This document shows positions 21,560 through 38,609 of a stretch of DNA of 64,000 bases, in pieces (positions within the stretch are counted from its first letter, which is position 1; each line of letters begins with the position of its first letter). The notes under the pieces are model-generated. The model searched no databases and was not told the DNA's origin. It saw only the letters and a program-made list of their open reading frames with translations. The position numbers were made by a program, and so were the translations under genes. This DNA comes from Methylorubrum thiocyanatum. GTDB lineage: Bacteria; Pseudomonadota; Alphaproteobacteria; Rhizobiales; Beijerinckiaceae. The stretch spans positions 62,001-126,000 of the forward strand of contig JACJIB010000003.1 in NCBI GenBank assembly GCA_014138645.1. The letters run 5' to 3'.

Positions 21560-24500
21560 ACTCCGACGTGACCTCTTCAGACGTGAGTGCTTCCGACGTG
21601 ACTGCCCTCGAACGCCTTGCCGACCTCGTCGGCATCGCCGACGGATTCACCGATGCCTTCGGGCAGCGGGTCGATACCTCGCTCGAGGTCCGTCGCGGTA
21701 TGCTCGAAGCTCTCGGCTTTTCCGCGGGCGACGACGACGCGATCCGACGCAGCCTCGCCGCCGTCGAGACGGTGCGCGCCAACGTGATACCGCCGCTGCT
21801 GGCGGCCGAAGCGCGGCGCGGCCTCCGTGTGCCGGTGCGGATGGGCGTGACCTCCGGTGCCGTGGCGTGGCGGCTCGTCGACGAGCACGACCGCTCCCGC
21901 GAGGGCCGTGCCACCCTGACCGCCTCCGAGGACGGCGCCGGCTTCGACTTGCCGCCGCTGACGCCGGGCTATCACCAGCTCACCATCACCGTCGGCGACC
22001 GCCGAGCCATGGCCTGGATCGTGTCCGCGCCGCAGAAGTGCTGGCGCCCGCGCGCCTACGCCGAGGACGGCGCCCGCGACTGGGGCCTCGCCGCCCAGCT
22101 CTACGGCCTGCGCTCGCCCGCTAACCTCGGCATCGGCACCTACGCCGATGCCGGCCGCGCCGCTCGCGATGCGGCCCTGCGCGGCGCGTCGTTCCTCGGC
22201 CTCAGCCCGGCCCACGCCCTGTTTCCGACCGATCGGGCCAAGATCTCGCCCTACTCGCCGTCCTCGCGGCTGTTTCTCGAAACCCTCTACATCGAACCCG
22301 GCGCATTGCCCGGCTTCGCCGACAGCCCCGCCGCCGCGCTTCTGGAGCAGTACGGCCCTCGGATCGAGGCCCTGCGTGACACCTCCCTCGTCGATCATGC
22401 CGGTGTCTGGGAGGTGCTGTCTCCGATCCTCGAAGCCTATTGGCAGGGATCGGGGGCGCGGGCCGGCACGGATGCCGGCTTCGCCGCGTTCCGCGCGGAG
22501 GGAGGTGAGAACCTCGAATCGCACGCCACCTTCGACGCGCTCTCCGAGCATTTCCGGAAGCAAGGCGCGCATTGGCTCGGCGACTGGCCCGAGGAGTACC
22601 GCCGGGCCGGTACCGATGCCGTGCGCGCCTTCGCCCGGGAACAGGCCGAGCGCATCGCCTATCACGTCTTCCTGCAACACCTCGCCGACAGCCAGCTCAA
22701 GGCCTCGTCCGATCTGGCCCTGAAGGCCGGCATGCGGCTTGGGCTCTACCGCGATCTCGCGGTCGGCGCCGACCGGGGCGGCTCGGAGATCTGGTCTCAC
22801 CCGGAGCGCTTCGCCAATGGCGTCTCCATCGGCGCGCCGCCGGACCTGCTCGCGCCGAAGGGCCAGGATTGGGGCCTGCCGGCCTTCGATCCGTTGGAGA
22901 TGGAGCGCGACGGCCTCAAGGCCTTCCGCGCTCTCGTCAAAGCGAACATGCGCCATGCTGGCGCGATCCGCATCGATCACGCATTCCAGCTCGCGCGCCT
23001 GTTCCTGATCCCGCTCGGCAGGTCCGCCCGCGAAGGCGCCTATGTGGCGATGCCGTTCGAGCCGATGCTGGCGGTGCTGCGGCTGGAGAGCCACCGCGCC
23101 AAATGCCTCGTCATCGCCGAGGATCTCGGTACCGCGCCGGAGGGCTTCTCCGACGCGCTGATGCACTCCGGCATCCTCAGCTACCGCATCCTCGCCTTCG
23201 AGCGTGAGCAGGGCGGCGCCTTCAAGTCCCCCGACGCCTATCCGAAGGACGCGCTGACCGCGATCACGACGCATGACCTGCCGACCTTCGTCGGCTGGTG
23301 GCGCGGCGTCGATACCGACACCCGGCAATCCCTGGGCCTCTACGATGCCGACCGGGCCGAAGCCGAGCGCACCGAGCGCGTCGCCGAGCGCTGGCGCCTG
23401 TCGGAGGCTCTGGCCGCGCAGCAATTGCTGCCGAGCTCCGAGCCGCCGGAGCACGCCCCGTTCGAGGCCGCGGCCCGCTACCTCGCTCGCGCGCCCTCCA
23501 TCCTCACCGCGGTCCAGTACGAGGACGTTGTCGGCGAACTCTCTCAGGCCAACGTGCCGGGCTCGACCGAGGGCTATCCGAATTGGCGGCGCAAGCTCGA
23601 CCGGAACCTGGAAGCCATTGCCGCCCCGGGCGGCCCGCTGGCGAAACTCGCCGCCGCCCTGTCGGCGGAGGAGCGCGGGCCCCGCTCGGGTGCCGCGCGC
23701 CTCGCCTCGGCCCCGCCGCGGGCTACCTACCGCCTGCAATTCCACGAGGGGTTCACCTTCGCGGATGCCGAGAAGATCGTCCCGTACCTCGCCAAGCTCG
23801 GGATCAGCCACGTCTACGCCTCGCCGCTGCAGCGGGCGCGGCCTGGATCGACCCACGGCTACGACATCGTCGATCACTCGCAGATCAACCCGGAGATCGG
23901 CGGCGAGGAGGGCTTTCGCAGCTTCACCGACGCGCTTCACGCGCACGGACTGAAGCTTCTGCTCGACATCGTGCCCAACCATATGGGCGTCGGCGGCGCC
24001 GACAATCCGTGGTGGCTCTCGGTGCTCGAATGGGGCGGCCTGTCGCCTGCGGCCAATGCCTTCGACATCGACTGGGAGCGGCTCGGCGCCAACGGCAAGC
24101 TCGTCATTCCCTTCCTCGGCGAGCGCTACGGCGAGGCGCTGGAGAAGGGCACGCTGGAACTGAAGTTCGACGAGTCCGCCGGCGCCTTCAGCGTCTGGCA
24201 CTACGAGCATCAGTTTCCGATCTGCCCGCTGCAATACCCGACGATTCTGAACCGGGCGCTCGCGGCCTTGGGCGAGATCGGCGACGACATGTCGGCCGAA
24301 GTGCTCTCGATCACCGAGCGCCTGCGGGCGATGGGGGAGGAGACGAATTTCGAGCGCCGTCGGGCCATGCCCGAGGCCGCCGAGGAGCTGAAGCGTCAGC
24401 TTGCGGGCGCCGTTCGCGCCTCGCCGCAGATCGCCGCCTCGATCTACCGGGCGCTGCACCTGCTCAACGGCAACCGCGACTATCCCGACAGCTTCGGGCC

Positions 24501-26508
24501 GCTGCACCGGCTGCTGGAACAGCAATCCTACCGGCTCGCTCACTGGCGCATCGCGTCGAGCGACATCAACTACCGCCGCTTCTTCGATGTGAATTCGCTC
24601 GCCGGCCTGCGCGTCGAGCTGTCGGACGTGTTCACCAAGTCGCACGACCTGCTCTTCCGCCTGATCGGCGAGGGCCGGATCGACGGTTTGCGCATCGACC
24701 ATATCGACGGCCTGGCCGATCCGCTCGGATATGCCCGCGCGCTCCAGGCGGCGGTCGGACCCGGCTTCTACATCGTGGTCGAGAAGATCCTGGAGCCCGG
24801 CGAGAAACTGCGCGACTGGCCGGTGGCCGGGACCACCGGCTACGACGTTCTGAACCAGCTCGACGGCATCCTAGTCGATCAGGCGCTGAAGCCGCGTATC
24901 GAGAAGTTCTATCGGTGGGCTACCGATATGGACGAGCCTTACGGCTTCCAGTTCCGCGCCGCGAAGGCGGAGATCCTGGAGATCAGCTTCGCCTCGGAAC
25001 TCGAGGTGATGACCGGCGACCTCAAGCAGATCGCTGATTCCGACCGGCGCAACCGCGACTTCTCTACCAACGCTATCCGCCGGGCGCTGATCGAGATCGT
25101 GGCGCGGTTTCCCGTCTACCGCTCCTACCTCCCGGGCGATCTCGACGAGACCGAGATCGAGGCCGAGGACGTGCGGTTGATCGAGGGGGCCGTGCGCAAG
25201 GCCAAGCGCTGGAGCGCCCTGCCGGATCGCTCGGTGCACGATTTCGCCGCCGACGCCCTGCTCGGCCGCATCGATCTCGGCGGCGCCGGACATCCGGACC
25301 AGCAAGTGGTCCTGCGCTTCCGCCGCCGCTTCCAGCAGCTCACCGGCCCGGTCATGGCCAAGAGCTTGGAAGACACCCTGTTCTACCGCTTCGTCGAACT
25401 GCTCGCCCTCAACGAGGTCGGCGGCGATCCCGGCGAGTACGGCATCGACGCCGAGCACTTCCACGCGCTTCAGGCCGCGCGCGCCCGCGACTGGCCGAAC
25501 GCGATGATCACCACGGCCACTCACGACACCAAGCGCGGCGAGGATGCCCGCTCGCGCCAGCTCGCCCTGTCCGAGTTGCCGGAGGAATGGGCGCGGGCCT
25601 GGGATACGTGGCGCCGGGCGTCCGAGCCGCACATCAAGCAAGTCGAAGGCGAACCGGCGCCGGACCCGAATGACCAGTGGATGTTCCTCCAGGCCATCCT
25701 GGGCGCGTGGCCGCTGGAACTTCTGGAAGGTGACGACGCGGGCGAGATCGAGACGTTCCGCAAGCGCCTCGACGCCTATGCCGAGAAGGCTTTGCGCGAG
25801 AGCAAGCGCCGGTCGAGCTGGGTCAATGTCGACGAGGGCTACGAGGGCGCGGTGCACGCGCTCTTCGCGGCCCTCGTCACTCCCGGCTCGGATTGCCTGA
25901 ACCGGCTGCGTCCGCTGGTGCGGCGGCTCGCCTTCCTCGGCATGATCGCCGGGCTCGGCCGCACCGTCCTCAAATGCACCCTGCCGGGCATTCCCGACAC
26001 CTACCAGGGCACCGAGTTCTGGGACTTCTCCTTCGTCGATCCCGACAATCGTCGGCCGGTCGATTACGAGGAGAGGGCTCGGGCCTTGGAGGCCGGCGGT
26101 GCGCCCTCCGAGCTGATCGGCGCCTGGCCGGATGGACGGGTGAAGCAGGCGACGCTGGCGCGCCTGCTCGCCGACCGCGCGGCGCGACCGGCCTTCTACG
26201 CGGACGCCGACTACCGGCCGCTCGCCGCGGAAGGCGCGCGCGCCGACCACGTCATCGCCTTCACCCGCTCGGCGGCGACCTCCGGCGAGGACGACCTTTT
26301 GGTGGCGGTGCCCCGCCTCGTCGCACGGCTGACGCCCGAATCGGGTTGGTCGGGCGAGGCCTTCGCCGGCACGACCCTGACGGTGCCGGACGGCAGCCGC
26401 TGGGTGGACGTAATCGGCGGTGGCGAAGTCGCCGCCGAGGGCGACCGGCTCGATCTCGGTCGGCTCTTCGCAACGCTGCCCTATGTGGTGCTGCGGCGGG
26501 CTGCCTGA
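21556..26508 (+). CDS. treY: bifunctional 4-alpha-glucanotransferase / maltooligosyl trehalose synthase (MalQ-TreY fusion)
   Basis: A single uninterrupted frame of 1650 residues from GTG 21556, which overlaps the treZ stop. Residues about 10-705 are MalQ (GH77 disproportionating enzyme): an N-terminal MalQ extension, then GLAAQLYGLRSPANLGIG, AIRIDHAFQLARLF (nucleophile), CLVIAEDLGTAPEG (acid) and TTHDLPTF. Residues about 723-1650 are TreY (GH13), which turns a glucan's reducing end into a trehalosyl unit: ATYRLQFHEGFTF, HGYDIVDHSQINPEIG, GLRIDHIDGLADP, YIVVEKILEPGEKL and THDTKRGED. The linker is short and rich in Ala/Arg/Pro. Both active sites look complete. MalQ could lengthen short maltodextrins into TreY substrates. 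Confidence 0.95.
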   Translation: MNSDVTSSDVSASDVTALERLADLVGIADGFTDAFGQRVDTSLEVRRGMLEALGFSAGDDDAIRRSLAAVETVRANVIPPLLAAEARRGLRVPVRMGVTSGAVAWRLVDEHDRSREGRATLTASEDGAGFDLPPLTPGYHQLTITVGDRRAMAWIVSAPQKCWRPRAYAEDGARDWGLAAQLYGLRSPANLGIGTYADAGRAARDAALRGASFLGLSPAHALFPTDRAKISPYSPSSRLFLETLYIEPGALPGFADSPAAALLEQYGPRIEALRDTSLVDHAGVWEVLSPILEAYWQGSGARAGTDAGFAAFRAEGGENLESHATFDALSEHFRKQGAHWLGDWPEEYRRAGTDAVRAFAREQAERIAYHVFLQHLADSQLKASSDLALKAGMRLGLYRDLAVGADRGGSEIWSHPERFANGVSIGAPPDLLAPKGQDWGLPAFDPLEMERDGLKAFRALVKANMRHAGAIRIDHAFQLARLFLIPLGRSAREGAYVAMPFEPMLAVLRLESHRAKCLVIAEDLGTAPEGFSDALMHSGILSYRILAFEREQGGAFKSPDAYPKDALTAITTHDLPTFVGWWRGVDTDTRQSLGLYDADRAEAERTERVAERWRLSEALAAQQLLPSSEPPEHAPFEAAARYLARAPSILTAVQYEDVVGELSQANVPGSTEGYPNWRRKLDRNLEAIAAPGGPLAKLAAALSAEERGPRSGAARLASAPPRATYRLQFHEGFTFADAEKIVPYLAKLGISHVYASPLQRARPGSTHGYDIVDHSQINPEIGGEEGFRSFTDALHAHGLKLLLDIVPNHMGVGGADNPWWLSVLEWGGLSPAANAFDIDWERLGANGKLVIPFLGERYGEALEKGTLELKFDESAGAFSVWHYEHQFPICPLQYPTILNRALAALGEIGDDMSAEVLSITERLRAMGEETNFERRRAMPEAAEELKRQLAGAVRASPQIAASIYRALHLLNGNRDYPDSFGPLHRLLEQQSYRLAHWRIASSDINYRRFFDVNSLAGLRVELSDVFTKSHDLLFRLIGEGRIDGLRIDHIDGLADPLGYARALQAAVGPGFYIVVEKILEPGEKLRDWPVAGTTGYDVLNQLDGILVDQALKPRIEKFYRWATDMDEPYGFQFRAAKAEILEISFASELEVMTGDLKQIADSDRRNRDFSTNAIRRALIEIVARFPVYRSYLPGDLDETEIEAEDVRLIEGAVRKAKRWSALPDRSVHDFAADALLGRIDLGGAGHPDQQVVLRFRRRFQQLTGPVMAKSLEDTLFYRFVELLALNEVGGDPGEYGIDAEHFHALQAARARDWPNAMITTATHDTKRGEDARSRQLALSELPEEWARAWDTWRRASEPHIKQVEGEPAPDPNDQWMFLQAILGAWPLELLEGDDAGEIETFRKRLDAYAEKALRESKRRSSWVNVDEGYEGAVHALFAALVTPGSDCLNRLRPLVRRLAFLGMIAGLGRTVLKCTLPGIPDTYQGTEFWDFSFVDPDNRRPVDYEERARALEAGGAPSELIGAWPDGRVKQATLARLLADRAARPAFYADADYRPLAAEGARADHVIAFTRSAATSGEDDLLVAVPRLVARLTPESGWSGEAFAGTTLTVPDGSRWVDVIGGGEVAAEGDRLDLGRLFATLPYVVLRRAA

Positions 26509-26647
26509 GGCGGCCCGCACGAGATGCCCGTCGATCGGCCGTCCAGGCCGTGACCTCACCGGGTCGGCGGGGGTTTCACGAGAGGCACCCCGCGGCCTCG
26601 ACCCATCAGAACGCGCTCGGCGAGTAGCGACAAGACGGAGGCGATCC

Positions 26648-30022
<3,375 letters not shown>

Positions 30023-30027
30023 CGACC

Positions 30028-30067
30028 CGCCCCGCGCCGAAGCGGCCTCCACTTTCGGCGCGGGGCG
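30028..30067 (+). other. 14-bp perfect hairpin between glgE and treS
   Basis: CGCCCCGCGCCGAA and TTCGGCGCGGGGCG pair perfectly around a 12-base loop, six bases after the glgE-fusion stop. No T-run follows on the plus strand, so it is an intercistronic stability or attenuation hairpin rather than a standard terminator. Confidence 0.65.
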
Positions 30068-30192
30068 CTCTAGATCGGGCGGAATACGGCGGTCACCGTC
30101 GTGTTCTCGCCAAGAAGCGAGCCGAGGAAGCTCGCAGTCCGGCGCCGCAGGGCCCGGTTCCGCTCTCGAAAGTGACGTGAGGCAGCGACGGG

Positions 30193-33459
<3,267 letters not shown>

Positions 33460-33528
33460 CGATCGCGCTCTCGCGCCGGGCTGATACCCGCCCCGGCCCG
33501 ACAGCGAATCCCTGGAAGAGGTGACTGG

Positions 33529-35886
33529 ATGACGGCTCTGGACGAGAAGGCCGCGGCTCGAAACGAGGGGCAGGCGGCCGCCAACGTCCCGAACAGGTCA
33601 GGCTCGACCGAGGCGCCCCGCGCGCCCCGGCCGGCGGATTCGCTGGGCGGCGATGGTGGAGCGCCCCGGGTGGGCCGCCCCACGTCGCAGCCCCGCGACG
33701 GCCACCTCCATCCCGATGCGGTCGCCGCCATCATGGCGGCCGACCACGGCGACGCCTTCGGCGTGCTGGGACCGCATCAGGTCGCGCCCGGCACCTGGGA
33801 GGTCCGCGCGGTCCTGCCCGAGGCCAAGGCCGCCCGCCTGCTCACCGGCGGGCAGACCGTCCCGTTCGAGCGTGTCCACCCGGATGGGTTCTATGTCGCG
33901 AGCGTGAAGAGCGAGGGGCGCCCTCTCTACGAGATCGAGGTCGAGGCCTGGGACGGCAGCAGCACCCGCCGCCACGATCCCTACGGGTTCGGCCCCTCCC
34001 TCGAACAGAGCGAGATCGAGGGCCTGCGCCAGATCGGCAGCAATCTCGTCTACCGCGTCCTCGGCGCCCATGCCGGCGAACTCGACGGCATCCCCGGCTT
34101 CCGCTTCGCGGTCTGGGCGCCGAACGCCCGCCGTGTCAGTGTGGTCGGCGACTTCAACGACTGGGACGGCCGGCGCCACCCGATGCGGCTGTGGCTGAAC
34201 GGCGGCGTCTGGGAACTGTTCGTGCCGGGGCTCAAGGCCGGGCAGAACTACAAGTTCGAGATCCGTGGGCCCGATGGCGCGCTGCTGCCGCTCAAGGCCG
34301 ATCCGGTCGCGTTTCGTGGCCAGCACCCGCCGCAGACGGCGTCCGTACTCCAGGGCCTCAACGAGCCGGAATGGCACGATAACGCCTGGATGGACAGCCG
34401 CGGCGAGAAGGACCCCCGCCACGCTGCCATGTCGGTCTACGAGGTGCATCTCGGCTCGTGGGCTCGGGTGCCGGGCGAAGGCAACCGCTATCTGACCTAC
34501 AAGGAATTGTCCGATCGCCTGATCCCCTACGTCAAGGAACTCGGCTTCACCCATATCGAGCTTCTGCCGATCACCGAGTACCCGTTCGACGGCTCCTGGG
34601 GTTATCAGCCGGTCTCGCTGTTCGCCCCGACGAGCCGTTTCGGTACGCCCGACGACTTCGTCGCCTTCGTCAACGCCGCCCACGAGGCCGGCATCGGCGT
34701 GCTGCTCGATTGGGTGCCGGGGCACTTCCCCCTCGACGCGCACGGGCTCGGACTGTTCGACGGCACGCATCTCTACGAGCACGCCGATCCGCGCCAGGGC
34801 TTCCACCAGGATTGGGGAACCTACATCTACAATTTCGGCCGCACGGAAGTGTCGGCCTTCCTCACCGCCAACGCCCGGTTCTGGCTGGAGCACTATCATC
34901 TCGACGGCCTGCGCGTGGATGCGGTGGCCTCGATGCTCTACCTCGACTATTCGCGCCGGGCGGGCGAGTGGATCCCGAACCAGTACGGTGGCAACGAGAA
35001 TCTCGATGCCATCAACTTCCTGCGCAAGACCAACGAGGCGACCTACAGCCACGCGCCGGGCACGATCACGGTGGCGGAGGAATCGACCTCATGGCCGGGC
35101 GTCTCGCACCCGACCTATACCGGCGGCCTCGGCTTCGGCTTCAAGTGGAACATGGGGTGGATGCACGACACCCTGAAATATATGTCGGAGGATCCGATCC
35201 ACCGGCGCTACCACCACCACAACCTGACCTTCGGCCTGCTCTACGCCTTCTCGGAAAACTTCGTCCTGCCGCTCTCCCACGACGAAGTCGTGCACGGGAA
35301 GGGCTCGCTGCTCGGCAAGATGCCGGGCGACCGCTGGCAGAAATTCGCGAATCTGCGCGCTTATTTCGGCTTCATGTGGGGCCATCCCGGCAAGAAGCTG
35401 CTGTTCATGGGCGGCGAGTTCGGCCAGGAGCGCGAGTGGAACCACAACCAGTCCCTCGACTGGCACCTGCTCGACGATCCGCTGCATGGCGGCGTCAAGG
35501 ATCTGATTCGCGACCTCAACCACGTCTACACCTCGACCCCGGCGCTCTACACGCGGGACGTGGAACCGGGCGGCTTCCAGTGGCTGGTGGCGGACGATTC
35601 CGACAACTCGGTCATCGCCTGGGCTCGCAAGGGCAAGGCGGAGGGCGAAGTCGCCATCGTCGTCTCGAACTTCACGCCGGTGCCGCGGGAAGGCTATCGC
35701 GTCGGCGTGCCGACGGCCGGCTATTACCGCGAGGCGATCAACTCCGACGCCGAGCGCTACGGCGGCTCGAACGTCGGCAATATGGGCGGCGTTCACAGCC
35801 AATCTGAGCAGAGTCACGGCCAGCCGCACTCCCTGAGCCTGATCCTGCCGCCGCTGTCGACGCTGATCCTGATCCGCGAAGGCTGA
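33529..35886 (+). CDS. glgB: 1,4-alpha-glucan branching enzyme
   Basis: Makes alpha-1,6 branches in the glucan built by GlgE. 785 residues: an unstructured Ala/Pro/Arg N-terminal extension (about 1-60), N-terminal CBM48-type modules (about 65-170 and 180-270; [20 protein letters not shown]), the GH13_9 barrel (about 300-660; [36 protein letters not shown] with the nucleophile, [33 protein letters not shown]), and a C-terminal beta domain. It ends the cluster, 69 bases after treS-mak. With GlgE and TreS-Mak it completes ADP-glucose-independent glucan synthesis; no glgC or glgA lies in the window. Confidence 0.96.
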   Translation: MTALDEKAAARNEGQAAANVPNRSGSTEAPRAPRPADSLGGDGGAPRVGRPTSQPRDGHLHPDAVAAIMAADHGDAFGVLGPHQVAPGTWEVRAVLPEAKAARLLTGGQTVPFERVHPDGFYVASVKSEGRPLYEIEVEAWDGSSTRRHDPYGFGPSLEQSEIEGLRQIGSNLVYRVLGAHAGELDGIPGFRFAVWAPNARRVSVVGDFNDWDGRRHPMRLWLNGGVWELFVPGLKAGQNYKFEIRGPDGALLPLKADPVAFRGQHPPQTASVLQGLNEPEWHDNAWMDSRGEKDPRHAAMSVYEVHLGSWARVPGEGNRYLTYKELSDRLIPYVKELGFTHIELLPITEYPFDGSWGYQPVSLFAPTSRFGTPDDFVAFVNAAHEAGIGVLLDWVPGHFPLDAHGLGLFDGTHLYEHADPRQGFHQDWGTYIYNFGRTEVSAFLTANARFWLEHYHLDGLRVDAVASMLYLDYSRRAGEWIPNQYGGNENLDAINFLRKTNEATYSHAPGTITVAEESTSWPGVSHPTYTGGLGFGFKWNMGWMHDTLKYMSEDPIHRRYHHHNLTFGLLYAFSENFVLPLSHDEVVHGKGSLLGKMPGDRWQKFANLRAYFGFMWGHPGKKLLFMGGEFGQEREWNHNQSLDWHLLDDPLHGGVKDLIRDLNHVYTSTPALYTRDVEPGGFQWLVADDSDNSVIAWARKGKAEGEVAIVVSNFTPVPREGYRVGVPTAGYYREAINSDAERYGGSNVGNMGGVHSQSEQSHGQPHSLSLILPPLSTLILIREG

Positions 35887-35902
35887 TCGCGAGCGGGGCG
35901 GC

Positions 35903-36238
35903 TCAGCCGCCCCGCGGACCGAACAGGATGACCGCCATGCCGGCGAGGCAGATCGCTCCGCCGGTTATGTCCCATCGATCCGGCCGGTGCCCCTCCACGC
36001 TCCAGAGCCAGAGGATCGAGGCGACGATGTAGATGCCGCCATAGGCAGCATAGGCGCGGCCCGCAGCCTCGCTCTCGACCAGGGTGAGCAGCCACGCGAA
36101 CAGCGCCAGCGAGACCATGCCCGGCGCGACCCACCAAACCGACCGGCCGAGCCGGAGCCACGCCCAGAAGGCGAAGCAGCCGGCGATCTCCGCCAGCGCG
36201 GCGCCGGAATAGGCGAGAAGGGTCTTGCTCATCGGCAA
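35903..36238 (-). CDS. YnfA/UPF0060 family membrane protein
   Basis: 111 residues, nearly all in four membrane helices ([76 protein letters not shown]). The [10 protein letters not shown] and [10 protein letters not shown] signatures are typical of UPF0060 (YnfA), a relative of small multidrug resistance exporters. The transported substrate is not known for the family as a whole. It faces glgB convergently, with 16 bases between stops. Confidence 0.93.
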   Translation of the reverse strand: MPMSKTLLAYSGAALAEIAGCFAFWAWLRLGRSVWWVAPGMVSLALFAWLLTLVESEAAGRAYAAYGGIYIVASILWLWSVEGHRPDRWDITGGAICLAGMAVILFGPRGG

Positions 36239-36285
36239 CGCTTGGCGCGGGCTCCCCGCTTTGCCAAGCCTTGCCGGCCCCGTGC

Positions 36286-36558
36286 CTACGCGTCGTCCTC
36301 CGGAGCGAACACCTCGCCCTTCTCGGCCAGCCGAACGTTCGCCCGATCGCCAGGCAGATCCCGCAAGTCGCGGTAGTCGCGTATCATGCGATGCAGATCC
36401 GCGCGCGCCGGCTCGGACGGCTCGGGTGCGCCAGGATCGAAGCCCTCCACGACCGTCTCGACCCGCTGGTCGAGGGCCGCACGGTTCTGCGGGTCGAGCC
36501 CTTCGATCCGCGCGAGAAGGTCGGCGATCGCCGCGCGCTTCGTCTCCAACTCCGACAT
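36286..36558 (-). CDS. small helical hypothetical protein
   Basis: 90 residues from ATG 36558 ([20 protein letters not shown]). It is acidic, helical and has no membrane segment or cysteine. It lies 47 bases upstream of the YnfA-like gene on the same strand and is divergent from the SPL-like gene. I do not recognise a family; the regular Leu/Ala spacing suggests a short coiled coil. The longer open frame to 37002 overlaps the radical SAM gene and is not credible. Confidence 0.55.
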   Translation of the reverse strand: MSELETKRAAIADLLARIEGLDPQNRAALDQRVETVVEGFDPGAPEPSEPARADLHRMIRDYRDLRDLPGDRANVRLAEKGEVFAPEDDA

Positions 36559-36663
36559 CGGCCGCCCCGCAAAGGTTTCGCGCGAGGACAGCGCTCGAAT
36601 GCCCCCGCGGTTCCTCAGGGACGCACCCCCGGACCTTCCGAGGAGCCGGAGGGTTGGTGCGGC

Positions 36664-37776
36664 ATGACCCTTGTCCTGACCGAGGAAGCCGAGACCCGGC
36701 CTGCGGCGAAGCCTCGTTCCGCGCGCCTCTGGCGCCCGCGCCGAGTGTTGGTGACGCCGGCCGCTCTCGATCATGCGCATGGCCGGCAGATCGTTGCGCG
36801 GGCCGAACATCTCGGGCTTCCGGTCGAGCGGCTGAAGAGCAACCGGCTCACCGGCCTGCGCGACGAAAATCCACGCCGGGCCTATGCGGAGGCCAAGGCG
36901 ACGCTCGCCGTCGTCACGGCCCCGCCGACGAAGTTGAAACTGCAGCCGATCCCGCCGAGCGCCGACTGGCGCTTTGATCTCGCCGAGGGCTGCCCGGCAC
37001 ATTGCCAGTACTGCTACCTCGCCGGCTCGCTGTCAGGCCCGCCGGTCACCCGCGCCTACGCCAATCTCGACGCGATCCTCGGAAACCTCGGAGGCTATCT
37101 CGGCCAGGGTGGCGTCACCAGCGCCTCGGAAACGCGGGCCGGGGAGGGCACCACGTTCGAAGCCTCCTGCTACACCGATCCGCTCGGGATCGAGCATCTG
37201 ACCGGCTCACTCTCGGCGGTGATCCGCCATTTCGGCGCCTGGGATGCGCCGGTGCAATTGCGTTTCACCACGAAGTTCGCCGCAGTCGGTCCGCTCCTCG
37301 ACCTGCCGCATCGCGGGCGCACGCGCATCCGCTTCTCGGTCAACGCCGCCGCGGCAGCGCGTTACGAGGGTGGAACGGCCCCGCTCGCTGAGCGCCTCAC
37401 CGCCATGGGCGCGGTCGCCCGGGCCGGCTATCCAGTCGGGCTCACCATCGCGCCGATCCTTCCGGTCGAGGACTGGCCGGACGCCTACGACGCCCTCCTG
37501 CGCGACGCGGCCGAAGCGCTGGCCGATGTGGCGCGGCCCGACCTGACGGTCGAGCTCATCACCCACCGCTTCACGCCGGGCTCGAAGACCGTTCTGGAGG
37601 GCTGGTATCCGGGTTCCGACCTGCCGATGCGCGAGGCCGAGCGGACCCGCAAGCTCACCAAGTTCGGTTCGGTGAAGTACGTGTTTCCGAGCGATCTGAT
37701 GAAAGCGATGCGCGCGCATCTCACGGAGCGGATCGCACTTCGCCTCCCCGCGGCACGGATCCTCTACTGGACTTAA
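36664..37776 (+). CDS. radical SAM protein, spore photoproduct lyase (SplB)-like
   Basis: 370 residues from ATG 36664 with GGAGGG upstream. The radical SAM [4Fe-4S] motif is [10 protein letters not shown] (about 114-123), the SplB-like form. A TIM-barrel core follows ([64 protein letters not shown]) and a C-terminal [12 protein letters not shown] like that of spore photoproduct lyases. True SPLs repair spore thymine dimers in Firmicutes. This organism shows no spore genes, so the role may be another DNA repair or modification step. Confidence 0.82.
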   Translation: MTLVLTEEAETRPAAKPRSARLWRPRRVLVTPAALDHAHGRQIVARAEHLGLPVERLKSNRLTGLRDENPRRAYAEAKATLAVVTAPPTKLKLQPIPPSADWRFDLAEGCPAHCQYCYLAGSLSGPPVTRAYANLDAILGNLGGYLGQGGVTSASETRAGEGTTFEASCYTDPLGIEHLTGSLSAVIRHFGAWDAPVQLRFTTKFAAVGPLLDLPHRGRTRIRFSVNAAAAARYEGGTAPLAERLTAMGAVARAGYPVGLTIAPILPVEDWPDAYDALLRDAAEALADVARPDLTVELITHRFTPGSKTVLEGWYPGSDLPMREAERTRKLTKFGSVKYVFPSDLMKAMRAHLTERIALRLPAARILYWT

Positions 37777-38546
37777 GGGCGCTCGGCGGCCGGCGTGCGC
37801 GCCTGTCCAGTCGGGCAGATGTCGAGCAGGACGCAGCGTCCGCAGGCCGGGGAGCGGTGGAAGCAAACGCGCTGGCCGTGCAGCATCAGCACCTCGTGGT
37901 TGTCGTAGAGCTTCTGCGCCGACCAATCGTCGGGGAGTTGCGCACGCAGCACCGCGTGGCTCGGCCCGACATCGACCTTCGAGCCGATCAGCCCGGTGCG
38001 CTGGGCGACGCGGTGATGATGGCTGTCCACCGGCAGGGCCGGCATCCGCAGCGTCGAGAAGGAGAGGACGGCGGCGCTCGTCTTCGGCCCGATGCCGGGA
38101 ATGGCTTCGAGCCAGCCCCGCGCCTCATCGACGCTCATGTCTCCCAAGAAGTCGAGGCTGAGCGCACCCACCCGCTCCCGCACGGCCGCGAGGACCGCCT
38201 TGATGCGTGGCGCTTTCAATTCCGGCCATGTCACGCCGCGGATCGTCGCCTCGATGTCTTCGACCGAGGCTTGCTCGATATCCGCCCAATCGGGCCAGCG
38301 CGCCCGAAGCGCCTTGAAGGCGCGGCCGGAATCGGCGTTGCGGGTCCGGTGCGAGAGCAGCGAGGAAATTAGCTCCGAGAGCGGATCGAGGCTGTGGAAG
38401 TAGGGGATCGGGCATTCGTAGACGCCGCAGAGCCGGCGGTGGATCTCCAACGCCTTGTCCTTGAGCGGCGCGGAGTCCGTCGTCGGCGTCTCTCGACGCT
38501 TTTGGCGCGGGGCGGCCGGGAGAGCGGTATCGGGGAAAAGCGGCAT
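37773..38546 (-). CDS. nth: endonuclease III family DNA glycosylase
   Basis: 257-residue HhH-GPD base-excision enzyme. Order: N-terminal extension (about 1-45), helical core with LISSLLSHRTRNADSGRAFK (Q-to-H variant of the Endo III LLSAQ motif), the hairpin AIPGIGPKTSAAVLSFS, then LPVDSHHHRVAQRTGLI with the catalytic Asp, and a C-terminal iron-sulfur loop Cys-x6-Cys-x2-Cys-x5-Cys (CFHRSPACGRCVLLDIC). Endo III has a Lys in the GIGxKTA hairpin, and the Lys is present here. It is shifted from E. coli Nth and nearer to an Nth-like subgroup, so substrate range is uncertain. Its stop overlaps the end of the convergent SPL-like gene. Confidence 0.85.
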   Translation of the reverse strand: MPLFPDTALPAAPRQKRRETPTTDSAPLKDKALEIHRRLCGVYECPIPYFHSLDPLSELISSLLSHRTRNADSGRAFKALRARWPDWADIEQASVEDIEATIRGVTWPELKAPRIKAVLAAVRERVGALSLDFLGDMSVDEARGWLEAIPGIGPKTSAAVLSFSTLRMPALPVDSHHHRVAQRTGLIGSKVDVGPSHAVLRAQLPDDWSAQKLYDNHEVLMLHGQRVCFHRSPACGRCVLLDICPTGQARTPAAERP

Positions 38547-38609
38547 GGGAGCCGAATCCGCGAACGGATTCGGCGGTTCCCATCCTGCGACAACCCTACG
38601 TCGGCGACC

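Noticed and set aside
21577..24702. 1041-residue open frame antisense to malQ-treY
   Set aside because: Same shadow composition; the plus-strand fusion has complete catalytic motifs.
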